A stretch of 5,060 nucleotides of DNA from JAZKFT01 sp043760535 (GTDB taxonomy: Bacteria > Bacteroidota > Bacteroidia > Chitinophagales > Chitinophagaceae). Location: positions 1 to 5,060 of the forward strand of contig JAYUOV010000120.1 in the NCBI GenBank assembly GCA_043760535.1. Reading direction: 5' to 3'. This document shows positions 1 to 5,060 of the stretch, in pieces. The notes beneath the pieces are model-generated. The model did not search any database, was not told the DNA's origin, and worked only from the letters and a program-made list of their open reading frames with translations. Position 1 is the first letter of the stretch. Every line of letters starts with the position of its first letter. A program made the translations under genes and the position numbers.

Positions 1-2
1 GC

Positions 3-257
3 GACTGCACCGATATCTATATCAGTTTTGATGTGGACAGCCTCGACAGCACCATTAGCAAAGGCACCGGCACACCCGTAAGCAATGGCCTTAAAGAACG
101 GGAAGTAGAAGACCTGATTAGCAAACTAATGCAGAGCCGTAAAATCTGCTGCTTTGAAGTAACCGAAGTAAACCCTACTCTGGACAAAGAAAACCTGATG
201 GCAGAAATTGCTTTTAATATTTTGCAACGGAGTGTGAATGTATTGTTGATGAATTGA
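3..257 (+). CDS. Arginase/agmatinase-family protein, C-terminal fragment
   Basis: This is the last 84 residues of a ureohydrolase-family enzyme; the rest lies upstream of the window. The frame is open from base 3, so the gene continues left and no start is visible. SFDVDSLD matches the second Asp-x-Asp manganese ligand pair of the family (SFDVDGLDP in animal arginase). GTGTPVSNGL matches the substrate-loop region after it. FEVTEVNPTLD contains the Glu of the EVNP motif, which contacts the guanidinium group in true arginases. These enzymes hydrolyse arginine to ornithine and urea in the cytoplasm using two Mn ions. EVNP favours arginase over agmatinase or formimidoylglutamase, but with only the C-terminus visible the substrate is not certain. 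The family is about 300-350 residues, so roughly a quarter is present. It ends at TGA 255-257, with a strong hairpin 25 bases downstream. Confidence 0.88.
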   Translation, partial: DCTDIYISFDVDSLDSTISKGTGTPVSNGLKEREVEDLISKLMQSRKICCFEVTEVNPTLDKENLMAEIAFNILQRSVNVLLMN

Positions 258-280
258 TGGAGTTGCCAAACAAACTATAA

Positions 281-400
281 CTACAAAGCCCCAGTTAGCA
301 TTTTTCTAGCAGGGGCTTTGTCCATGTAGTCAGTTCCATCAACATTTGTCCCTCGGGCAATGTCGTTAAGTAAAACAATTTGATTTTTTAAGAGCCACAT
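281..400 (-). other. Short 39-codon reading frame, doubtful gene
   Basis: On the minus strand an ATG at 400-398 opens a 39-residue frame ending at TAG 283-281. The peptide begins MWLLKNQIVLLNDIARG and ends in KMLTGAL. The frame stays open upstream of the ATG to a stop near 472, reading through the CCCCTTCGGGG palindrome. Its last codons are the arms of the hairpin at 283-321, and its ATG lies inside the left arm of the inverted repeat at 397-501, so most of its ends are repeat structure. I do not recognise the peptide. It could be a relic coding fragment, but more probably it is a chance frame within a repeat module. Confidence 0.2.
283..321 (+). terminator. Hairpin after the arginase gene, probable terminator
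   Basis: ACAAAGCCCC (283-292) and GGGGCTTTGT (312-321) form a perfect 10-bp stem. After one A/A mismatch, GTTAG (294-298) pairs with CTAGC (306-310), with one G-U, around a T-rich loop. It starts 25 bases after the arginase stop, which fits transcription termination. No T-tract follows on either strand, so it is not a textbook intrinsic terminator; it may instead stabilise the 3' end or belong to the repeat-rich spacer. Confidence 0.5.
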
Positions 401-501
401 CGTGGCGATATTTTGGTAGTAAATAGCGTAAATTATTAACCTAAGCCCCTTCGGGGTGACACATTTTTATTGAAAACCTGAATAAAATGTCGCCACGATG
501 T
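397..501. repeat. Inverted repeat with 18-base arms around a UUCG-type hairpin
   Basis: The arm at 397-414 (core ACATCGTGGCGA, then ATTTT after one base) is matched in reverse complement at 484-501 with a single mismatch over 18 bases. The 69-base interior carries CCCC-TTC-GGGG (446-456). The sequence after that small hairpin (GGGGTGACACATTTTTATTG) resembles the arm sequence read outward (GTGGCGACATTTTATT), so all three look like variants of one motif. There is no coding potential on the plus strand. It resembles dispersed palindromic intergenic repeats, but copy number cannot be judged from one window. Confidence 0.7.
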
Positions 502-545
502 TGCTATGACAGACCTTGTGACCTTGCTTAAATTAATGACAATGC

Positions 546-660
546 CCTTCGGGGTTTTTACAGGCAGCCGTTATAAAATTTCTGCATCTTACCGTGAAAC
601 CCAGATGACTGAGTGACCTCACTTATGTTCATGAGCGGTTTATTAGTAAAAACCCGAAGG
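546..660. repeat. Inverted-repeat-bounded module with CCTTCGGG arms
   Basis: CCTTCGGGGTTTTTAC (546-561) is mirrored by GTAAAAACCCGAAGG (646-660). The arms pair fully apart from one extra G in the left arm. The roughly 85-base interior has no plus-strand gene. On the minus strand it has a 24-codon frame (632-558, starting MNISEVTQSSGFHGKM), which is too short and too repeat-bound to call a gene. The size and matching ends suit a small dispersed palindromic element or a miniature mobile element. No clear target-site duplication is visible. Confidence 0.55.
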
Positions 661-733
661 ACAAAATATTGGCACGTTTATTAGAACCAATTAGCCGGGA
701 GTAATTAAGTAAAATATTTTCCTGAACTTTTAA

Positions 734-1474
734 ATGATCGTCTTATCCCATCAAAATGGTTGGAAAATAATCACACAGCGGTCGCATGGGTTACTTGCTG
801 CAATGATAGCCTATCAATATGCTATTGATTTGCCGGTAGAAGTTATCGTGCCTCTCCTCATAGCCGTATCTGAACATGATGATGGAGTAACTGAAACGCT
901 TGCCGGCCAAAACCTAACTGCGGCCGGCGCACCAAGAAGCTTTACAGTTTCAAACGAAAATCCTGTAACTGATTTAACACCTTTGCACAGCCTGATGGAA
1001 ATTGGCAATGCCAAAAGCCAGTTAAATGGTTTACTTACTTCACTTCACATTAAATTTTTGTACGATAACGATAATCGAAAAACGGATAAAAAGCTGAATA
1101 GCTTTTTAAAGGATCAGGAAAAATACAGAACAACTATTTTAAAAAATTTACATCTTACCAAAAAAGATGCAGATGGATTATACAGAATACTTGAATGGTG
1201 CGATGCCTGTTCCTTATTGATTTGTTTAGATAAAATACAAACCGATGGAAGAAAAATGGAAATCTCTGAAAGTACAGATGGTGATATGAATAAAGTGTAT
1301 TACAAACCGAATAAAGATATTTGTGTAGAACCCTGGCCATTTAAGAGTACCTCATTTAATGTATTTTATGAGTTCAAAATAGTGACTCAATTACAGTTTA
1401 AGTCTATTGAAAACTTCAATGCGGTTTATAAAGCCGCCAAAGTACAACAGCAGGTATTTACGTTTTCAAAGTAG
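734..1474 (+). CDS. DUF3891-like protein
   Basis: This is a complete 246-residue protein of unknown function that I match by eye to the DUF3891 family. Family-like features are the opening MIVLSHQNGWKIITQRSHG (H18), the IAVSEHDDG segment (E47, H48, D49, D50), a helix SLHIKFLY (H105), WCDACSLLICLD (D157, D166), and EPWPF near residue 199, followed by a beta-rich C-terminus. The spaced His and His-Asp residues in a helical protein recall HD-type metal-binding folds, so a metal-dependent hydrolase role is conceivable, but that is inference; no substrate is known to me. There is no signal peptide or membrane segment, so it should be cytosolic. The ATG at 734 is chosen because the family begins with this MIV motif; there is no Shine-Dalgarno site, which is normal for Bacteroidota. 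It is a single gene, with repeat-rich spacer before it and a convergent gene after it. Confidence 0.8.
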   Translation: MIVLSHQNGWKIITQRSHGLLAAMIAYQYAIDLPVEVIVPLLIAVSEHDDGVTETLAGQNLTAAGAPRSFTVSNENPVTDLTPLHSLMEIGNAKSQLNGLLTSLHIKFLYDNDNRKTDKKLNSFLKDQEKYRTTILKNLHLTKKDADGLYRILEWCDACSLLICLDKIQTDGRKMEISESTDGDMNKVYYKPNKDICVEPWPFKSTSFNVFYEFKIVTQLQFKSIENFNAVYKAAKVQQQVFTFSK

Positions 1475-1600
1475 GGAAGCGGGTCTATTAACGGTGTTGT
1501 TAATGTTATCACCTATTAATTAATATCTACTTTGAAATGATTGTTTAATTAATTTGATACAGTTGAATAAAAAAAGAGTTTTTGCAATAGTCATCAAATT

Positions 1601-1626
1601 CGTTGTTGGTGAAAACACCAACAACG
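1601..1626. terminator. Perfect 11-bp hairpin between convergent genes
   Basis: CGTTGTTGGTG (1601-1611) and CACCAACAACG (1616-1626) pair perfectly around an AAAA loop. A smaller hairpin with the same loop follows: GCAGT (1642-1646), AAAA, ACTGC (1651-1655). Both lie between the stop of the plus gene at 1474 and the stop of the minus gene at 1676, a place suited to a bidirectional terminator. Neither has a T-tract on either strand, so they may terminate weakly or protect RNA ends. Confidence 0.5.
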
Positions 1627-1675
1627 GCGGAGAAGGGCTTTGCAGTAAAAACTGCCGGTTCCATTCCTTCTTTCT

Positions 1676-2122
1676 CTATTTATCAGGTTTAGTTGCTTTG
1701 TTGACTTCATCCGACTTTTGACTCCTTACCATGCTACAGACAATTAGTATCGCCAGTGAAAAGATAGAATAGACTAAAAATTCAGTTATGTCGTAATCAC
1801 GTAATTCAGCATACTTTCCAGTTGGCCAAAAATCTTTGCTTCCATCCATGTTGTTACCGTCAAATATCCCATCTGATGCAATCAACAAAATTCCAAGGTG
1901 TAGAATAACCCAAGCTAAATACCACCCAATAGTTTTCTTTAAAAATTGATAATCAAGAGAAGATTTATGAGCTTCAATTACTTGCCTTGTGATTTCTCTT
2001 TCAATAATTACGTCTGCAATTTTTTCCTTAAAATTCGGTTCATCTACAGGTTGTTTTTTGCCGCAATGTGGACAGAATTTAGAATTGTCTGTAATTTGTG
2101 TTCCGCAATCAATACAATACAT
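1676..2122 (-). CDS. Zinc-ribbon membrane protein
   Basis: This 148-residue protein begins with a zinc ribbon of the short bacterial type: MYCIDCG...FCPHCG, with C3, C6, C17 and C20 as the four metal ligands. A charged, probably helical linker follows (about residues 28-62). Then come a hydrophobic segment at about 65-83 (WYLAWVILHLGILLIA), an aromatic and acidic loop, and a second hydrophobic segment at about 113-132 (EFLVYSIFSLAILIVCSMV). The tail is short and charged. It is probably an inner-membrane protein with the ribbon in the cytoplasm, but its function is unknown. The start is secure because the zinc ribbon begins at the first Met. It converges with the DUF3891-like gene. The spacer upstream is 179 bases and holds a hairpin, so it probably has its own promoter; I could not identify one. 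Confidence 0.78.
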   Translation of the reverse strand: MYCIDCGTQITDNSKFCPHCGKKQPVDEPNFKEKIADVIIEREITRQVIEAHKSSLDYQFLKKTIGWYLAWVILHLGILLIASDGIFDGNNMDGSKDFWPTGKYAELRDYDITEFLVYSIFSLAILIVCSMVRSQKSDEVNKATKPDK

Positions 2123-2157
2123 AATTTTAATTTTTATAACTTATTTATTATGGATTT

Positions 2158-2262
2158 TCATCCCTTAGGTTGCTTTTGCACCAAATTGTTTGGCACTCTT
2201 TCTGTTGCTTCCGCATTACTTTTCTTCGGAGTACAACATTCTAAATTTTTTTGAAATTTCGT
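2158..2262 (-). other. Start-less 34-codon frame in the spacer
   Basis: On the minus strand a frame runs between in-frame stops at 2265-2263 and 2160-2158 with no ATG. It reads NLECCTPKKSNAEATERVP and onward. The plus strand is also open over most of it (ending FGTLSVASALLFFGVQHSKFF, stop near 2254). Being open in both directions with no start points to a repeat or a decayed segment rather than a gene. I see no family match. Confidence 0.25.
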
Positions 2263-2278
2263 TTACAGAACGAAATTT
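2254..2278 (-). terminator. Hairpin downstream of the 2302-2688 gene
   Basis: AAATTTCGTT (2254-2263) and AACGAAATTT (2269-2278) form a perfect 10-bp stem around TACAG. Read on the minus strand it lies 23 bases after the stop of the acidic-protein gene, a normal terminator position. The following minus-strand bases are A-rich rather than U-rich, so termination is plausible but not proven. Confidence 0.45.
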
Positions 2279-2301
2279 TGAGTGTGAATGGACATGTAGT
2301 T

Positions 2302-2688
2302 TTATTCTTCGATATTGTTTAACTCTTTAAAATCTATATCCTGATTCTCAAAGTGGATTATGTTTAAAACATTGGCATTAGAATTTACTACTAAACTTAA
2401 GAAGTCGAGTTTGTTAACTTCTCTGGAAACGTATCCGTATTTAGACGTTTCATCTTCGTTTTTTTTCGATAAGACGATATCAAAATTTAAAGTGTCACTT
2501 TTATCAATAAGAGATACCCCAAATCGAAAACCAACTTGATGCCAGCCGTCTTTTAATAATTCTTGCAGATCAATTCCTTTGAGTGTTGGTAATTCGTTAA
2601 GGTAATTAGCAAAATCAATTGCAATAGTTCCTATTTGTTCCCATGATTTTAAACCAGTAGTTGCAACATTGTCATTTTTTATATCCAT
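2302..2688 (-). CDS. Uncharacterised acidic small protein
   Basis: This is a 128-residue protein that I do not recognise. It is strongly acidic: about 22 Asp/Glu against about 12 Lys/Arg. There is no signal peptide, membrane segment, cysteine or obvious catalytic motif. It begins with a likely helical region (SWEQIGTIAIDFANYLNEL, residues 15-33). An apparently beta-rich stretch follows (GFRFGVSLIDKSD, FDIVLSKK), and the tail is acidic. Amino-acid use and codon periodicity look like a real, AT-rich gene. The ATG at 2688 lies 4 nt after the stop of the start-less frame at 2693-2893 in the same direction, suggesting it was once the second gene of a pair. Small, acidic, soluble proteins in such a position include immunity proteins and antitoxins, but nothing here proves that role. 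Confidence 0.6.
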   Translation of the reverse strand: MDIKNDNVATTGLKSWEQIGTIAIDFANYLNELPTLKGIDLQELLKDGWHQVGFRFGVSLIDKSDTLNFDIVLSKKNEDETSKYGYVSREVNKLDFLSLVVNSNANVLNIIHFENQDIDFKELNNIEE

Positions 2689-2692
2689 TTGG

Positions 2693-2893
2693 TTAAGATT
2701 TTATAATTGGTGTAAAAGAATTTCTTATTCCAATGATGTCAGCTATGTCCCGATTACTTTCAATTACTAAAAATAGTTTTCTATCCCATGTTGGTCCTCT
2801 GCATTGCAATTTGGTAGTTGTGTTAGGACGACCCACGCCCTTGTTCGTCCTATAACCAAAAGCTTCCCAAACCCTAACAAAACGAGCGATTCT
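2693..2893 (-). pseudogene. C-terminal remnant of an unknown gene, no start codon
   Basis: On the minus strand the frame is open for 66 codons from just after TAA 2896-2894 to TAA 2695-2693, with no ATG. The second half reads like genuine protein: WDRKLFLVIESNRDIADIIG, followed by IRNSFTPIIKS and the stop. The first half (VWEAFGYRTNKGVGRPN) runs through an inverted repeat at 2824-2852 and may be repeat DNA joined to a coding tail. GTG at 2836 would give 47 residues (MGRPNTTTKLQ...), the only plausible start. The stop lies 4 nt before the ATG of the acidic-protein gene, the spacing of co-transcribed genes. I recognise no family. It is either a truncated upstream partner gene or a very small GTG-started gene. 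Confidence 0.4.
2824..2852. repeat. 8-bp inverted repeat, hairpin-forming
   Basis: TAGGACGA (2824-2831) and TCGTCCTA (2845-2852) are perfect reverse complements separated by 13 bases. The structure sits inside the start-less frame at 2693-2893, near its upstream end. Its function is unknown; it may mark the junction between repeat DNA and the coding remnant. Confidence 0.5.
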
Positions 2894-2934
2894 TTATGCT
2901 CACCAATTTATAAACAGTTCTAAAAATATGCTTA

Positions 2935-3045
2935 TTAAACTATAGCATCGCTATAAAATTTGCGAAACTTTTCCGTCCTGGCTGGGATTTCACCTATGAG
3001 CGTCGGCCTTCCGGCCGGTGTTGCAACATTACTTGACTTACAAAA
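2935..3045 (-). other. Start-less 36-codon frame with palindromes
   Basis: On the minus strand a frame is open between TGA 3048-3046 and TAA 2937-2935 with no ATG. It reads VATPAGRPTLIGEIPARTEK, then FRKFYSDAIV and the stop. It contains the hairpin CGGCC-TTCC-GGCCG (3004-3017) and TATAGC-ATC-GCTATA (2941-2955), the second coding its last residues. Such palindrome-rich, start-less frames next to genes are typical of dispersed repeats that happen to stay open. I do not call it a gene. Confidence 0.3.
2941..2955. repeat. Perfect palindrome TATAGC-ATC-GCTATA
   Basis: A 6-bp perfect stem with a 3-base loop in AT-rich spacer DNA. It has no T-tract and no gene ends close by on either strand, so it is not an obvious terminator. 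Confidence 0.5.
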
Positions 3046-3153
3046 TCAAAACTGCTATAATTATAATCAAGTAACCCCAACCACAGGAACCAACCCACAA
3101 GCCTTACACCTCATTCCTGCGGCAGCAGCCTTTACCAATTCCAAACCCACCCC

Positions 3154-5060
3154 TTACAACTTAAATCCCCCACCCTGCCCAACTAAAAACACAGCATTAG
3201 AAAAAAGCAATTTTCCATTCTGCCAAAAGCTGCGGAACAGCGGGTCGTCCGCCAGAAAAACGACGGAGCCACGGCCAACATCCATTTGGCCAATCAGGGT
3301 GCCGTCCTGTAATTTTTGTTTGGCTTTTACTCCCGTAAAACCAGCCACCTGATTGTCTTTTTTAATATAGCCTACGTTCCAGCCTTCCTTTAAAAACTCA
3401 AACACATCGGTGCCGCCTTTAAGGGTATAATAGTAATCGGGGTATCCATAAGCAAGCGGATGGCTGTTGTCCATTTCCAACTTAAATATGCTTCCGGGGT
3501 TGCTCTCTTTCAGGTAATCACGTTCACTTTCGGTGTACTTTTTTAAGTCGTCATAGCCCGGCTTTTCCTTGTCTTTATCGTTGTCATCTTTTTTCAGTTT
3601 CAGGCCCCAATCGGCAGCGGCCAGTTGGTTTACCGCACCTTCAATCGTAACCAGCAATCCGCCCTGTTCTACCCATGTTTTAAGGGCGCCATCTTTGGCA
3701 AATAAATTCCGGTAGTTGCCATCGGGCATAATCAATACATCAAACCGTTTCCAATCTACACGGCCTGCATCGGTAGCATTAATAAGGGTTACAGGGTAAT
3801 TGATTTCCTTTTCAAAATAAAAACGGACTTCTCCTGCACTTAGGCTGCTAACGCCTTCGCCAGTAAGGCAGGCCACTTTGGGTGCCCATAGAGTCTTTAC
3901 ATCACCACTGCCAAAATCGGCACCTTTATCCATAAAGCCGGTACCCACCACATCCAGCCGCACATTCAGTTTTGCAGCTTCGTCCACCACCGTATTTTGG
4001 AAATTGGCAACGCCATTATTAGAGGTGCGGATAATGATCAGCGAACCCGCCGGATACTTTCTGCCGTTCACTTCCGTGGCTTTGGCAGTCTGCCTTACTT
4101 TGATCCCTTTTTTCATCAGGGCAGTTAAAAACCGTACATCATCCAGCGATTCCCATGGCTTAATAAAACCATACACTTCGCCTTTGTTGATAGCTGTTAA
4201 AAACGGCACAGAATAGGTTGGGTTGGACGCCAGTTTTTCTTTAACCGCATAACTCTGCAAACCATACGCATACGGTAAAGCCCATGCGGTAATATCGTAA
4301 GTAGCACTATCCGAAACCTTCGATTTTGGTTCGAACAACACCTTTACCATATTGCCCCTCGGCTGTGTGGTATTGATAACAAGGTCGCCGGTTTCCAGGC
4401 TAAAATTTTCGGTCTTGGTGTTGAAATAATTATAGCCGTTGTAAGTACCGTTATTGGCATAGCCAAACTCAATTCCGTTCCTTTTCAGCATCTCGGTAAG
4501 CGTCTTTATTTTGCCTTCATTGCCTTTGCCTTTTACCACAAAAGTTTTGTATTCGCCTACGCCGTTTACCTTTGCATTCTCAAAGAATTTTTTAAAATTC
4601 TCCACCAGTTTTCCTGCGTTTAACGAAGCCATTTCTACGGTGCTGATGCCGGTAGTGTAATGATGCGTAAGCCTGTCTTTTAGGGTAAGTGTATCGCCGT
4701 CCTCGTTAATAACTGCAATGCCGCCACGGCCGCCACCACCCTGCTCATACGTCATACCTATGGACCCGTTGTATGTGGGCCATGTATCGCCATAACTCGG
4801 GTATAATAAATCAAACCTTTCACGGGTAAAATAGAGCCATCCTTTGGCATCGAAATAACGGGCATGGTTGCGGCCGATACTTGTTTGAAATTCCCGTTGC
4901 CATGGGGTTATTACTTCGTGAAAAGGCTCAGCAGCCGGTGCAAAATAATACGGTTCGTTATAGCCCTGCTCATGGTAATCCACATGAATCTGCGGCATCC
5001 AGATATTGTATTTTTTTACTCTTTGTTGTGTTTCTATTTGCGTTTGCCAGGCCCAGTCGC
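3154..5060 (-). CDS. M14-family zinc carboxypeptidase, 5' end missing
   Basis: This is the C-terminal part of a large M14 metallocarboxypeptidase-like protein. The frame is open to the window edge (DWAWQTQIETQQ precedes the Met at 4998), so that Met is internal and the gene continues right. Numbering from it, IHVDYHEQG (H9) fits the third zinc ligand and TYEQGG (E85) the catalytic glutamate. The HxxE pair and any signal peptide lie outside. After the catalytic domain (to about 125) come a mixed alpha/beta region and a segment at about 375-460 (RFDVLIMPDGNYRNL, WVEQGGLLVTIEG) resembling class I glutamine-amidotransferase-like folds. No cysteine sits at the expected nucleophile site, so that domain is probably structural. 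A Lys/Asp-rich insert is at 468-495. Related Bacteroidota proteins are about 830-860 residues and usually exported. It should trim C-terminal residues from peptides. Stop is TAA at 3156-3154. Confidence 0.9.
   Translation of the reverse strand, partial: DWAWQTQIETQQRVKKYNIWMPQIHVDYHEQGYNEPYYFAPAAEPFHEVITPWQREFQTSIGRNHARYFDAKGWLYFTRERFDLLYPSYGDTWPTYNGSIGMTYEQGGGGRGGIAVINEDGDTLTLKDRLTHHYTTGISTVEMASLNAGKLVENFKKFFENAKVNGVGEYKTFVVKGKGNEGKIKTLTEMLKRNGIEFGYANNGTYNGYNYFNTKTENFSLETGDLVINTTQPRGNMVKVLFEPKSKVSDSATYDITAWALPYAYGLQSYAVKEKLASNPTYSVPFLTAINKGEVYGFIKPWESLDDVRFLTALMKKGIKVRQTAKATEVNGRKYPAGSLIIIRTSNNGVANFQNTVVDEAAKLNVRLDVVGTGFMDKGADFGSGDVKTLWAPKVACLTGEGVSSLSAGEVRFYFEKEINYPVTLINATDAGRVDWKRFDVLIMPDGNYRNLFAKDGALKTWVEQGGLLVTIEGAVNQLAAADWGLKLKKDDNDKDKEKPGYDDLKKYTESERDYLKESNPGSIFKLEMDNSHPLAYGYPDYYYTLKGGTDVFEFLKEGWNVGYIKKDNQVAGFTGVKAKQKLQDGTLIGQMDVGRGSVVFLADDPLFRSFWQNGKLLFSNAVFLVGQGGGFKL

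Larger units (their letters stand above)
258..733. other. Gene-free, repeat-rich spacer (476 bases)
   Basis: Between the arginase stop and the DUF3891-like start I find no convincing protein gene on either strand. The spacer contains the hairpin at 283-321, the inverted repeats at 397-501 and 546-660, and an AT-rich stretch at 660-733. A promoter for the gene at 734 should lie in that stretch. I looked there for the Bacteroidota pair (TTTG near -33, TAnnTTTG near -7) and found no convincing match; TATTTTCC around 716-723 is the nearest -7-like string and is weak. Confidence 0.7.
2896..3153. other. Gene-free spacer downstream of the carboxypeptidase
   Basis: Apart from the start-less frame at 2935-3045, I see no gene here. 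Near the carboxypeptidase end there is an inverted repeat, TTACTTGA (3029-3036) with TCAAGTAA (3067-3074), whose loop contains the palindrome TATAATTATA (3056-3065). It lies 80-125 bases after the carboxypeptidase stop in minus-strand sense and could be its transcription end, though no T-tract follows. The stretch 3075-3153 is C-rich on the plus strand and shows no further structure. Confidence 0.55.

Noticed and set aside
258..733. CRISPR array
   Set aside because: The repeats are inverted, differ in sequence and are unevenly spaced; there is no regular direct repeat with unique spacers and no cas gene.
814..1340. Minus-strand frames at 814-1014 and 1155-1340
   Set aside because: Both are antisense to the DUF3891-like gene; the second is rich in His/Tyr/Phe as expected from reversed AT-rich codons.
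1946..2254. Plus-strand open frame of 102 codons
   Set aside because: It runs antisense through the zinc-ribbon gene, whose CxxC motifs and membrane segments clearly mark the minus strand as coding; the composition is Phe/Cys-rich shadow translation.
2821..2890. Possible integron attC site (GTTAGGA and CCCTAAC cores)
   Set aside because: The core-like strings face the wrong way for an attC site (GTTAGG before CCTAAC on both strands), and no paired inner boxes or integrase are present.
2960..3352. Plus-strand open frame of 130 codons
   Set aside because: Its second half lies antisense within the carboxypeptidase gene, the start is TTG, and the sequence is Pro/Asn/Thr-rich with no domain; it is a shadow frame plus spacer.
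3878..4216. Plus-strand open frame of 112 codons
   Set aside because: It is entirely antisense to the carboxypeptidase coding region and has no family features.

Overview
The window looks like Bacteroidota, most likely the Chitinophagaceae or a related group. The reasons are the style of the M14 carboxypeptidase at the right edge, the lack of Shine-Dalgarno sites before starts, moderate GC with AT-rich spacers, and CCCCTTCGGGG-type palindromes in the spacers. The organism call is inference from sequence style, not from a search.

Layout. The left edge (3-257, +) is the C-terminal end of an arginase-family gene, followed by a strong hairpin. Positions 258-733 hold no convincing gene but are packed with inverted repeats: a 10-bp hairpin, an 18-bp inverted pair enclosing a UUCG-type hairpin, and a roughly 115-bp segment bounded by CCTTCGGG/CCCGAAGG arms. 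Next comes a complete DUF3891-like gene (734-1474, +). It converges on a zinc-ribbon membrane protein gene (1676-2122, -) across a spacer with a perfect 11-bp hairpin. To the right is an unrecognised acidic protein gene (2302-2688, -). A start-less minus-strand reading frame (2693-2893) ends 4 nt upstream of it and looks like the tail of a broken gene. Positions 2689-3153 otherwise hold palindromes and a second start-less frame. The right edge (3154-5060, -) is the C-terminal three quarters or so of a large, probably exported M14 zinc carboxypeptidase, whose 5' end lies outside the window.

How it fits together. The two outer genes look like ordinary chromosomal metabolic or degradative genes. 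The middle (about 260-3150) is visibly more AT-rich, contains small poorly conserved genes, and has structured or ORF-like spacers, which is typical of a variable patch. No operon or complete multi-gene system can be demonstrated. The least explained parts are the inverted-repeat modules in 390-660 and the minus-strand frames without start codons at 2158-2262, 2693-2893 and 2935-3045. These may be dispersed repeat elements or relics of lost genes.
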